64,000 nt of DNA from NCBI RefSeq assembly GCF_003123685.1, contig NZ_QCYJ01000102.1, positions 56,546 to 120,545 of the forward strand, in the 5' to 3' direction. The notes beneath the pieces are model-generated. The model was not told the DNA's origin. It ran no database searches and worked only from the letters and a program-made list of their open reading frames with translations. Source of the DNA: Nocardia aurea (lineage in GTDB: Bacteria > Actinomycetota > Actinomycetes > Mycobacteriales > Mycobacteriaceae). The position numbers and the translations under genes are program-made. Shown piece after piece: positions 8,036 through 15,882 of the stretch. The first letter of the stretch is position 1, and each line of letters starts with the position of its first letter.

Positions 8036-8409
8036 ACCTACGCATACGTCGGTGGGTCCGGGACGTTCGCGCGGTCGACAGCGGAGGATCGAACTCCGTG
8101 CGCGCGACGGTGCCCCGGATCGTGCGGGAGAGCGTCGACGCCCGGACGTTCGTCCCGACAGGTGCTCTGCCGGGGGCCGTGATCCGCGCGGCGACCTCTC
8201 ATGCCCTCACAGATGCCCGCGCGACCGAGAGAAGTTGGGCGACAAAGAATTCAGCTCCGAGCGCCGCCTACTCGGTTCCAAGGCAAGCCACCAGCCGGAA
8301 GAAATAGCGTCTCGGAACCACGCATCGGACAGCGCAGCATGTCAGGTTGGCGGGAGCGGATCCGCACTCGCCGACGCCAACATCTCACTGCCGAGAGAAA
8401 ACGGGAATC
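8036..8409 (+). other. intergenic region before the lipoprotein gene
   Basis: No convincing gene. A short hairpin with arms CGGAG/CTCCG (8082-8086 and 8094-8098) sits about 50 bp past the ANTAR stop and might be a weak terminator. The rest presumably carries the promoter of the lipoprotein/SGNH unit. Confidence 0.35.
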
Positions 8410-8751
8410 ATGAGGATTCGTCTCGCAATTGTCGTCGCTTGTGGGGCCGTGATGCTGACCGGATGCGGTGGAGACGGCGACGGTTCGACACAACCGGTGA
8501 GCACATCGATATCGGTGCCGACCACTCCGGCGCGGTCGACCCCGGCGACGGAGCCCGCTGCGCAGACGCCGACCGGTGGTGCGCAGCCGGAATCCGCGCC
8601 CGCCCCCGGAATCGAACCGGCGCCTGCCCCCGAACCGGCGCAGCAGCCCGCGCCCCGTCCCCAGACGCAGCAGCCCCCCGCTCCGGCTCCTGCGCAGGAA
8701 GCGCCACCGACTCTCACCGCCCCGGGCTTCGAGCCCCGAGCCGGTTACTGA
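8410..8751 (+). CDS. Pro/Ala-rich lipoprotein, copy 1
   Basis: 113 residues from ATG 8410. A signal peptide ends in a clear lipobox, 'VMLTGC' (Cys about residue 19), so the protein should be lipidated and anchored outside the membrane. The mature part is an acid/Thr stretch followed by ~60 residues of Pro/Ala/Gln-Glu spacer, likely extended and wall-spanning. The last 16 residues, 'APPTLTAPGFEPRAGY', are almost identical to the end of the second lipoprotein (stop at 11437) and are the only conserved folded-looking element. It lies 12 bp before the SGNH hydrolase gene, implying that the two work together, for example by tethering the hydrolase. Confidence 0.75.
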   Translation: MRIRLAIVVACGAVMLTGCGGDGDGSTQPVSTSISVPTTPARSTPATEPAAQTPTGGAQPESAPAPGIEPAPAPEPAQQPAPRPQTQQPPAPAPAQEAPPTLTAPGFEPRAGY

Positions 8752-8763
8752 GGAGCGGGAATC

Positions 8764-9675
8764 ATGTTCGCAACCAAGCTGTCTCACCGCTTCGCCGTGT
8801 TCGCGCTGGCCGCCGTCGCGTTCGCACCCGGCACACCGACCGCCGCGGCCGAATCCGCACCGGGCAGCACGCTCGTCGTGCTGGGCGATTCGTTCGCCGC
8901 CAACGGTTTCCGCTGGGAAAGCGACGCGAAGGAGTGCCTGCGCGGCCCCGCGTCCTGGCCGACGCAACTCAGCAAACTCATGGGTATCGCGGGCACCACG
9001 GACTTCCGGGACGAGTCCTGCTCCGGCGCCGCGATCGAGACCGATTCGGGCTACTCCCTCACCCAGGAGGCGATCAACGCCGACAAGGCGGGCGGGTTCG
9101 GTCCGCGCACGCGAGTCGTCGCCTTGCAGTTCGGACTCAACGACGCCTGGGGTACCGAACACTCCACCACGCTGTGGACTTCGCTGCTGCCGTGCGTGTT
9201 CAACCTCGAACAGGGATGCGGCCCGAACGCCGCCGCCGAAGGCAGGGTCACCGACTACCGCGGGGTGTCCGGTGAGGAATACGCGGCGCGGATCCGCGCG
9301 GTGGTGACCTATGTGCGCTACTACGCCCCGAACGCCGAGGTGGTGCTGGTCGGGTATCCCGAACTCTTCCCCGCCGGACAGGATTTCGCGTGCGTCAACA
9401 TCCTCGGGGCGGGCAACTTCATCCAGCCGAGGGCCGAAGGGCTGATCGAGTACCTGGACCGCGTGGACGCGGCCCAGCGCGAGGCGGCCCGAATCCTCGG
9501 CATCGAGTTCTTCGACACCAGGGCGGTCACCACCGGTCACGGACTGTGCTCGAACGATCCGTGGCTCAACGGCGCCTTCGATCCGCGGGCCGATCCGGTC
9601 GGCATCCCGTTCCATCCCTCGGCGCACGGCGACACGGTGATCGCGAACGCGCTGTACGCGCGGTACGGAAAGTGA
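8764..9675 (+). CDS. secreted SGNH/GDSL hydrolase, copy 1
   Basis: 303 residues with a Sec signal peptide (cleavage near 'TAAAESA'). SGNH blocks are intact: block I 'VLGDSFAANG' (Ser43), block III 'FGLNDAWG' (Asn126), and block V 'DPVGIPFHPSAHG' (Asp277/His284). Several cysteines probably form disulfides in the exported enzyme. SGNH enzymes deacylate or transacylate lipids and envelope glycans. The gene is paired with the Pro-rich lipoprotein gene upstream, and the pair recurs at 11018-12378 next to an acyltransferase-3, which suggests a role in acyl-group editing on the cell envelope. Confidence 0.85.
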   Translation: MFATKLSHRFAVFALAAVAFAPGTPTAAAESAPGSTLVVLGDSFAANGFRWESDAKECLRGPASWPTQLSKLMGIAGTTDFRDESCSGAAIETDSGYSLTQEAINADKAGGFGPRTRVVALQFGLNDAWGTEHSTTLWTSLLPCVFNLEQGCGPNAAAEGRVTDYRGVSGEEYAARIRAVVTYVRYYAPNAEVVLVGYPELFPAGQDFACVNILGAGNFIQPRAEGLIEYLDRVDAAQREAARILGIEFFDTRAVTTGHGLCSNDPWLNGAFDPRADPVGIPFHPSAHGDTVIANALYARYGK

Positions 9676-9722
9676 CGGGCACCGCGACGTTTCCGAGAGC
9701 CACGAACGGGCATTCGGCCTAT

Positions 9723-10739
9723 ATGGGACTGACTGTGGCGGTGACCGGACCGACCGGAGAGATCGGCCTGTCCGCGGTCTCGGCGCTCGAGCGCGACCCC
9801 CAGGTCGATCGGATCATCGGCATGGCACGCCGTCCCTTCGATCCGGCCGCGCAGGGGTGGACCAAGACGACCTACCGTCGGGGCGACATCTCGGACCGGG
9901 CCGCCGTCGACGCGCTCGTCGGTGACGCCGATGTGGTGATCCACCTGGCGTTCGTCATCATGGGCACACGTAAGGAGAGTGCGGCGGTCAATCTCGCCGG
10001 TGCCCGTAATGTGTTCGAGGCCAGCGTGCATGCCCCACGCGTGCGTCGCCTGGTCTATACGTCCTCGGTCGTGGCCTACGGCTATCACCGCGGCAATCCG
10101 ACGCCGTTGACCGAAGAGATGCCGGTGCCCGGCTCGCCGGAACACTATTACTCCCGGCAGAAGTCGGAGTGCGAGACCGCGCTCGATCAGATCACCGGAG
10201 GAACGGCGCTGGAGGTTTTCGTTCTCAGGCCGTCCATCGTGGCGGGGCCGAAAGCGCCCGCGCTGGCAGAATTGCCGTGGAGCAAACTCCCGTCGATGGC
10301 GCGGACGGTGAGCCGATCGGTGCCCGCGCTCAAACCCGTCGTGCCGGATCCGGGACATCCGCTCCAACTGGTGCACCACGACGATGTCGCGGTCGCGATC
10401 ACCCTGGCGGCCGTGGCGTCCGCGCCGCCGGGGGCCTACAACATCGCCGGCGACGGGGTGGTCACCATCTCCCAGATCGTGTCGGCGCTCGGCGGGCGAC
10501 CGGTCCGGGTGCCCGCCGCGGCCGCCACGATGGTCTCGAGGGCGATCGCCCAGCTTCCGTTCGTGCCGCCGGTTCTGGAATGGCTGCACCTCGCACGCAC
10601 CTCGGTCGTGATGGATACCACCAAGGCCAAGCGACGCCTCGGCTGGCACCCGTTCCACACCTCCAGGCAGACATTGGACGCCCTCGCCGCCTCGCATACC
10701 GCGCCGCACGAGCCAACGCGGGCAGAGGAATTCGATTGA
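9723..10739 (+). CDS. NAD-dependent epimerase/dehydratase family protein
   Basis: 338 residues from ATG 9723; no clear Shine-Dalgarno. An extended-SDR Rossmann domain begins at once with 'VAVTGPTGEIGLSAVSAL' (GxxGxxG). Ser/Tyr/Lys catalytic elements are 'VYTSSVVAYGYH' and 'YYSRQKSE'. The C-terminal half is substrate-binding ('FVLRPSIVAGPKAP', 'LQLVHHDDVAVAI'). It may act on a nucleotide sugar or a lipid-linked substrate; the family does not fix the substrate. It separates the two lipoprotein/SGNH modules and may supply or modify the glycan they act on. Confidence 0.8.
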   Translation: MGLTVAVTGPTGEIGLSAVSALERDPQVDRIIGMARRPFDPAAQGWTKTTYRRGDISDRAAVDALVGDADVVIHLAFVIMGTRKESAAVNLAGARNVFEASVHAPRVRRLVYTSSVVAYGYHRGNPTPLTEEMPVPGSPEHYYSRQKSECETALDQITGGTALEVFVLRPSIVAGPKAPALAELPWSKLPSMARTVSRSVPALKPVVPDPGHPLQLVHHDDVAVAITLAAVASAPPGAYNIAGDGVVTISQIVSALGGRPVRVPAAAATMVSRAIAQLPFVPPVLEWLHLARTSVVMDTTKAKRRLGWHPFHTSRQTLDALAASHTAPHEPTRAEEFD

Positions 10740-10960
10740 TCGAAGCGCCCGGACGCCGGAGCCGAGCACGCTGTCGGCAAACGTCGAGAACGCGAACGCC
10801 GGTAGCCGACCCGGCCGTGTCGACCGGTCGACGCCGAGGACCGTGCGCCGAGCGCGTCCCCCTGCCCGCCATCGACGGCATCGAGGAACCAGCGATCGGC
10901 GACCTACGCTGGGCGATGATCGAATTCGGGCGAATCGGGCCCCTGAGCCGCGCGCAACCT

Positions 10961-11017
10961 GTGTACACTCCGCCAAAGTGAAGTAGTTGCATTTCATTTT
11001 TTGATTGGTGAGGTTCC
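10961..11017 (+). promoter_or_regulatory. AT-rich promoter region of second lipoprotein gene
   Basis: A markedly AT-rich stretch (10980-11005) in otherwise GC-rich DNA, preceded by the 8-bp palindrome GTGTACAC at 10961-10968 and followed by GGTGAGG four bases before the ATG at 11018. It looks like a promoter plus ribosome-binding site for the second lipoprotein/SGNH/acyltransferase operon. The exact -35/-10 boxes are not certain. Confidence 0.4.
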
Positions 11018-11437
11018 ATGAAGCGTCGTACCTCGGATGTCTCCCTCCTCCGGGCGGCGGGTGTTCTCGTCGCCGGGGCGTGCCTGTTCGGTGCCGCGGC
11101 CTGCGGTGACAACACCACGGAGCAGCAGCCGAGCCCCGGCAGCAGCACCGTCGCCCCGACGACTCCGGCGCCTGCCGCCGCGCCCGCACCGCCCAGCAAT
11201 GCCACACCCGTTCCCGCCGAGGTGAACGCGCCCGGCCCGCAGCCCGCCGCCACCGCCGAAGCGCCCGCCCCACAACCGCCCGCCCCACAACCGGCCGCCC
11301 CACAACCGGCCGCCCCGGAACCGGTTGCCCCACAACCAGTTGTCCCGCAACCGGTCGCGCCGAAGCCCGCCCCGGAACCGAAGCCCGCGCCGCCCACCTT
11401 GGACGCGCCCGGCTTCGAACCACGCGCGGGCTACTGA
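11018..11437 (+). CDS. Pro/Ala-rich lipoprotein, copy 2
   Basis: 139 residues from ATG with GGTGAGG upstream. The signal peptide ends in 'FGAAAC', a lipobox-like site (Cys about residue 29), followed by 'GDNTTEQQ'. The mature chain is almost wholly Pro/Ala spacer with five-residue repeats of the type A-P-Q-P-[AV]. The end, 'APPTLDAPGFEPRAGY', matches copy 1 at 15 of 16 positions. The gene ends 14 bp before the second SGNH hydrolase. Such a layout (membrane anchor, extended spacer, conserved terminal peptide) suggests a tether or docking tail. Enzymatic activity is not expected. Confidence 0.75.
   Translation: MKRRTSDVSLLRAAGVLVAGACLFGAAACGDNTTEQQPSPGSSTVAPTTPAPAAAPAPPSNATPVPAEVNAPGPQPAATAEAPAPQPPAPQPAAPQPAAPEPVAPQPVVPQPVAPKPAPEPKPAPPTLDAPGFEPRAGY
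11265..11370 (+). repeat. 15-bp tandem repeats encoding A-P-Q-P-x
   Basis: Imperfect 15-bp units of the form GCCCCACAACCGGCC are repeated about six times inside the second lipoprotein gene and account for its PQPAA-like spacer. Slippage here could change the spacer length without shifting frame. Confidence 0.7.
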
Positions 11438-11451
11438 GGACGGGCGCCACC

Positions 11452-12378
11452 ATGGGATCGGCAGCCGACGGTGTCGGCCGAGGACTGCGCGGACTGTGCG
11501 CTGTCGCCCTCGCGATCACCGCCTCGACGGTGGGAGCCACCGCGGCACAGGCGGATTCGCCGACCGAGGGTAAGAAGGTGGTCGTCCTGGGCGATTCCTA
11601 CACCGCGAACGGATGGGATCCGCTGACTCTCGGAGACGTCTGCGTACGCGGCGCCACGGCGTGGCCCGCACAACTGGGCCGCCTGATCGGGCCGCACGGT
11701 TCCGACGAGGTGGCCGATCCGTCCTGTTCGGGGGCGACCATCGACAGCGGTCCCGGATACACCCTGGCCATGCAGGTCCTACAGGCCGACCACGACGGTG
11801 CCTTCGGCCCCGCGACCAAGCTGGTGACCATACAGCTGGGCCTCGACGACCACTGGGGCGAGACCGACCAGACGCTCTGGTACGCGTTGCAGCAGTGCGT
11901 ATTCGACCTGATTCGCGGCTGCGATCTCGACGCGGTGGAACAGGGACGCATTCCCGACATCCGCGGAGTGACCGGTGTCGTCTACGCCGAAAGAGTGCGT
12001 GCCGCAGTCACATACATCCGGTACTACGCACCCGCCGCGCGCGTCGTGATCGTCGGATACCCGGAGATCCTGCCTGCGGGGCAGAGCACGGCCTGCGTCA
12101 GCATCCTCGGCGTGGCACCGTACATCCAGCCACGAGGACGGGCCATCATCGAATACTTCGACCGGATGGACCTGGCCCAGCGCGAGGGCGCCCAACTGCT
12201 GGGACTGGACTTCTTCGACGCGCGCGCGTTGACCGTCGGGCACGGTTTGTGTTCGGCCGAACCGTGGATCAACGGGGTGTTCGATCCGCATACCGATGTC
12301 ATCGGGCTGCCGCTGCACCCGTCGTCGCGTGGTGACGCGGTCGTCGCGACCGCCCTGTACGACAGGTACCTACGATGA
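11452..12378 (+). CDS. secreted SGNH/GDSL-like hydrolase, copy 2 (variant block III)
   Basis: 308 residues with a Sec signal peptide (cleavage near 'AAQADS'). It is colinear with copy 1: 'VLGDSYTANG' (Ser49), 'CVRGATAWPAQL', 'DPSCSGATID', 'YYAPAARVVIVGYPE', and 'DVIGLPLHPSSRG' (Asp282/His289). Block III reads 'LGLDDHWG', so the oxyanion-hole Asn of GxND is Asp132, unlike copy 1. This could alter or weaken catalysis. Its stop overlaps the acyltransferase start by 4 bp, giving a coupled lipoprotein-SGNH-acyltransferase operon, as expected for envelope O-acylation systems with split acyltransferase and SGNH parts. Confidence 0.85.
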   Translation: MGSAADGVGRGLRGLCAVALAITASTVGATAAQADSPTEGKKVVVLGDSYTANGWDPLTLGDVCVRGATAWPAQLGRLIGPHGSDEVADPSCSGATIDSGPGYTLAMQVLQADHDGAFGPATKLVTIQLGLDDHWGETDQTLWYALQQCVFDLIRGCDLDAVEQGRIPDIRGVTGVVYAERVRAAVTYIRYYAPAARVVIVGYPEILPAGQSTACVSILGVAPYIQPRGRAIIEYFDRMDLAQREGAQLLGLDFFDARALTVGHGLCSAEPWINGVFDPHTDVIGLPLHPSSRGDAVVATALYDRYLR

Positions 12379-13676
12379 CCCGCCCACCGAAGACACTGCC
12401 CGCCCCGGTCACGGCCGCCGCCACGGCCGAGGTCAGGGCCGCTCCGGCTGGGCCCGCTCCGGTCGCGGCTCCCGACCAGCGACATTCCGCGTTGCCATCG
12501 CTGACCGGCGCGCGCTGGTGGGCGGCGTTCGCGGTATTCGTGTTGCACGCCCTGGTGTTCCTGCCGGTGTACCCGTTCCAGAAGTCCGAACTGTTCCGGC
12601 AGATCCACCAGTGGATGCCGATGCAACTCGGGGCCGCGGGGGTCACCTTCTTTTTCGTGCTGTCCGGCTTCATCATCTACTGGTCGTTCCGGCCCGGCAT
12701 GTCGATACGGCTGTTCTATCGGCGGCGGGTGCTGAAGATCTATCCGACGCACCTGGTGGCGGCTGCCGCGTTCGTGCTCGCCGCCGGTGTGCCGTTGCAT
12801 CGGCTCGTGGTGTGGCTGCCGAATGTGCTGCTCGTCCACGCCTGGGTACCGAAATGGAGTACCGTCGGCGGGCTCAACGTGCCGTCCTGGTCGCTGGCCT
12901 CGGAACTGTTGTTCTACCTGACCTTTCCGCTGCTGCTGCCGGTGGTGCGGCGTATCCCGACGCGCAAACTGCTTCTCGCGGCCGCCGTATTGGTGATCGT
13001 CGTGCTGGCATTGCACGCGGCCTACTACCTGTGGGTGCCAGGGCCGAAAGGGATCGCGAACGCCTTCGCGCCCCGGCTGGTGCCGGGCGACACCTCACCG
13101 TATTTCGAATTGCACGCCTCCCAGGCATGGTTCGCCCAGCCCGATATCCCGGTGGCACAGTCGTATTGGCTCGGTTACACCTTTCCGCTCTCACGGTTGC
13201 CCGAGTTCTATCTCGGCGTGTTGACCGCCCGGATGGTGTTGGAAGGGCGGTGGCGCAATACCCGTCTCGCGCCACCGATGCTGGCCCTGGTCCTCACCTA
13301 CGCCGCGACCTGGGTGGTGCCGGTCGATTTCAAGATGTCCGCTCTGCTGATCGCACCCATGGCGGCGGTCGTGGCCACCCTCGCCGCCAGAGACCTGCAC
13401 GGCATTCGCGGACTGAACACGCATCCGCGAATGGTGTGGCTGGGCAATATCTCCTACGCCTTCTACCTGATCCAGTTCCCGATCATGGTGCTCGTCACCC
13501 GCTTCCTCATCGGCGGCAGACAGTTCGGCATCCTCGGCTGGACCGGATTCGCCCTACTCGTCCTGGCACTGTCCACCGCGGCGGCGGCCGCGCTCTATCA
13601 CTGGGTCGACGTACCGGTGATGAATCGCTTCGCCGGACGCTCGGCCCCACGCCCGGAGACCCAGCCGACACCGTAG
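12375..13676 (+). CDS. acyltransferase-3 family membrane protein
   Basis: 433 residues from an ATG overlapping the previous stop (ATGA). A ~40-residue Pro/Ala-rich cytoplasmic tail precedes about ten membrane helices. Family motifs are 'LTGARWWAAFAVFVLHA' with catalytic-type His58 in the first helix and 'RRRVLKIYPTH' (about 116-126). Acyltransferase-3 proteins move acyl groups to extracytoplasmic sugars or antibiotics and often need an SGNH domain, fused or separate. The separate secreted SGNH protein encoded immediately upstream fits that scheme. Target glycan unknown. Confidence 0.88.
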   Translation: MTRPPKTLPAPVTAAATAEVRAAPAGPAPVAAPDQRHSALPSLTGARWWAAFAVFVLHALVFLPVYPFQKSELFRQIHQWMPMQLGAAGVTFFFVLSGFIIYWSFRPGMSIRLFYRRRVLKIYPTHLVAAAAFVLAAGVPLHRLVVWLPNVLLVHAWVPKWSTVGGLNVPSWSLASELLFYLTFPLLLPVVRRIPTRKLLLAAAVLVIVVLALHAAYYLWVPGPKGIANAFAPRLVPGDTSPYFELHASQAWFAQPDIPVAQSYWLGYTFPLSRLPEFYLGVLTARMVLEGRWRNTRLAPPMLALVLTYAATWVVPVDFKMSALLIAPMAAVVATLAARDLHGIRGLNTHPRMVWLGNISYAFYLIQFPIMVLVTRFLIGGRQFGILGWTGFALLVLALSTAAAAALYHWVDVPVMNRFAGRSAPRPETQPTP

Positions 13677-13693
13677 CCCGCCGGGGTCTGCGA

Positions 13694-14323
13694 TCACGGT
13701 GCCGCGAGGGCGGCTTCGGCTTCGATCCACGCCGAGAACATCCGCGCGGTCATGTCGATGGCCTCGTCGCGGTCGGTGCGCGCCACTTCCACCGCCGAGG
13801 CACGCAGGACGGCGGCGAAGCTGGTGTTGAGGATGACGAAGGTCATGACGTCGAATTTGTGGTCGTCGCCGGGGCCGAGGATCTGGATCAGCGCCACTTT
13901 CACCAGCAGATGCAGCCGCGGCTCGAATTCGGGCAGACCACTGCTGTAGAACTGCACACCCGCGACCAGCGCGCGCACCAGACGCGCATTGGCGACCAAT
14001 TCGTCGGAGATGACCTGGAGGATATCGGTGAACAGCGTGTGGATCGAGCGGTCGGCGACATCGAAGACCTGTTCGGTGAGCCGACGCTCGATATTCTTCA
14101 GCAAGCGCTCGAGCAGTTCGTCGACGATGACGGCACGATCGGCGAAATACCGATAGAGGGTGCCGACGCTCAGCTGAGCTTCGGCGGCGATTCGATTCGT
14201 CGAGGTGTTCGTGATACCCCGCTCTCCGAACAACCGGGCGGCGGTGTCGAGTATGTGTTCTCTGGTCGCCTTCGCCCGTTCCTGTGTCGGACGACGACGT
14301 TGCCCCGCGACCTTGGAACCCAT
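13694..14323 (-). CDS. TetR-family regulator
   Basis: 209 residues from ATG 14323, chosen because the conserved N-terminal region begins there ('RRRPTQERAKATREHILDTA'). The helix-turn-helix follows ('TSTNRIAAEAQLSVGTLYRY') and the C-terminal ligand domain is helical. The gene lies 38 bp downstream of the ABC1 kinase gene on the same strand, so they may be co-transcribed, and it converges with the acyltransferase gene with only 17 bp between stops. Ligand unknown. Confidence 0.88.
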   Translation of the reverse strand: MGSKVAGQRRRPTQERAKATREHILDTAARLFGERGITNTSTNRIAAEAQLSVGTLYRYFADRAVIVDELLERLLKNIERRLTEQVFDVADRSIHTLFTDILQVISDELVANARLVRALVAGVQFYSSGLPEFEPRLHLLVKVALIQILGPGDDHKFDVMTFVILNTSFAAVLRASAVEVARTDRDEAIDMTARMFSAWIEAEAALAAP

Positions 14324-14361
14324 CGCACTCCCTGGATGTATTCGCTGACAGAAGAAACTGA

Positions 14362-15759
14362 CTATTGGTGACCATCGGGCACTCGGATCGGTTGCCGATC
14401 TCGCCATGCCGCGATCGCCCGGCCGACCTCGGTCACGGGCGCTTCGTCGTAGAGCCATTCGCGCGCGATCCGGTGCCAATTGTTTCCCGCTCCGAGTTGT
14501 CCGATCGTGGCGAAGGTGAACAGATCCGCGCGACGGGAGAACACGTGTTCCGGGGGCAACGATTGTTGCCGCATCCGCTGGAACAGAGCCGCCCTCGGAT
14601 CGACGGCGAGTATCACCGCCGTGGTGGCGAGTTCCGGTGTGACAGTGAGATGCTCGTCCACCAGATGCCACCCCGCCGCCGCGCGGACGTAGTCGAGGCA
14701 TTCCGACGCGTCGACCTCGGAGTTCGGGTCGATGATGCCGCGACCCACCCAGGCCCGGTAGAGATCGTCGCCGCGTCCCTCCGCGGCGGCGCGCAGACAT
14801 GCGCGCTCGAATTCGACATGTGCCGGATCCATGTGGTTGTAGAGGCCGAAATCGACGAATGCCAGTCGCCCGTCGGCGGCGAGCAGGATATTGCCGGGGT
14901 GCGGATCACCGCAGAACTCGTGATCGACGAACAGGGAGGTGAGATAGAAACGATAGATCAACTCGCCGATCCGATCCCGCTCCGCGCTCGGTAGATCACG
15001 CATGTGCCCGAAAGGATGACCGTCGACGAATTCGGTCACCAGGACCCGGCGGGTGCAGTACGGCGGCACGCTGTCGGGAATCGTGATGAAGGGGTGGTCG
15101 CGATAGCGAGTGGCGATTCGATGCTGGGTGAGTGCCTCGGCCGGATAGTCCAGTTCGCGATCGAGATTGCGGGCGATCTCGGCGAGCACGGCATCGTCGG
15201 CGGCGCTGGGGAGCATCGATCGCCACAGGTTGCTCAGCAGTTCGAGATTGCGCAGGTCCGCCGCGATGGCGTCATCGATTCCGGGGTACTGGACCTTGAC
15301 CGCGACCGCACGCCCGTCGCGCAGCCGAGCCCGATACACCTGCCCCACCGACGCCGCCGCGATCGGTGTCTCGTCCACATCGGCGAACACTCGGGCCAGC
15401 GGCCCCAACTCTTCTTCCATGACCGCGCGCATGGTGGCGAACGGGGCAGCCGGCGCGCGATCGCGCAGTTCGGCGAGTTTCGTGCGGAACAGTTCCCGAT
15501 GCGACTCCGGTACCAGGTCGAGGTCGAGCACCGAGAGTATCTGGCCGAACTTCATCGCGGCGCCCTTCATGCCGCCGAGCACCGTGACCAGTTGCTGCGC
15601 GGTCCGCAGCGTCGACCGCTCGGCGAGGATCTGTCGGGCCTCCTCGGTGGCCGTGATCGTCGACAGCCGAATTCCGACGCCGCGCACGACCTCCCCCGCG
15701 GCCAACAACCCCAGCCTGCCGCCGCGCCGGACGCGTCCGGTGGGTATTCCGTCAGCCAC
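14362..15759 (-). CDS. ABC1/UbiB (AarF)-family atypical kinase
   Basis: 465 residues from GTG with GGAGG seven bases upstream. Diagnostic UbiB-family motifs are present: the KxGQ segment 'AAMKFGQILSVLD', the Ala-rich nucleotide loop 'IAAASVGQVYRA', 'AVKVQYPGI', the catalytic 'FCGDPHPGNILL' and metal-binding 'LAFVDFGLYNHM'. The family comprises ATPases/kinases linked to quinone and lipid homeostasis. No C-terminal transmembrane helices like those of E. coli UbiB are evident. The TetR gene follows. Confidence 0.88.
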   Translation of the reverse strand: MADGIPTGRVRRGGRLGLLAAGEVVRGVGIRLSTITATEEARQILAERSTLRTAQQLVTVLGGMKGAAMKFGQILSVLDLDLVPESHRELFRTKLAELRDRAPAAPFATMRAVMEEELGPLARVFADVDETPIAAASVGQVYRARLRDGRAVAVKVQYPGIDDAIAADLRNLELLSNLWRSMLPSAADDAVLAEIARNLDRELDYPAEALTQHRIATRYRDHPFITIPDSVPPYCTRRVLVTEFVDGHPFGHMRDLPSAERDRIGELIYRFYLTSLFVDHEFCGDPHPGNILLAADGRLAFVDFGLYNHMDPAHVEFERACLRAAAEGRGDDLYRAWVGRGIIDPNSEVDASECLDYVRAAAGWHLVDEHLTVTPELATTAVILAVDPRAALFQRMRQQSLPPEHVFSRRADLFTFATIGQLGAGNNWHRIAREWLYDEAPVTEVGRAIAAWRDRQPIRVPDGHQ

Positions 15760-15882
15760 TGTTCCACCTCCGGTCCGTACTATCGCAGAACCCCGTGCGC
15801 CCGGGTCACGAGTTCGTGCACATTTCCGACCGTTAGGTCCGATGACCCGGTCGCACCCGATACCGCACTGCCTCCGTGCGCC

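Noticed and set aside
8098..8307. 69-codon plus-strand frame in the 8.0-8.4 kb gap
   Set aside because: No ribosome-binding site, no codon bias and no recognisable motif.
9537..11540. 667-codon open frame on the minus strand
   Set aside because: It is antisense to the epimerase and lipoprotein genes, is Arg/Gly-rich low complexity, and has the wrong codon-position bias; a typical GC-rich shadow.
12296..14371. 691-codon plus-strand frame
   Set aside because: Runs through the acyltransferase in another frame and antisense to TetR; no domain pattern.
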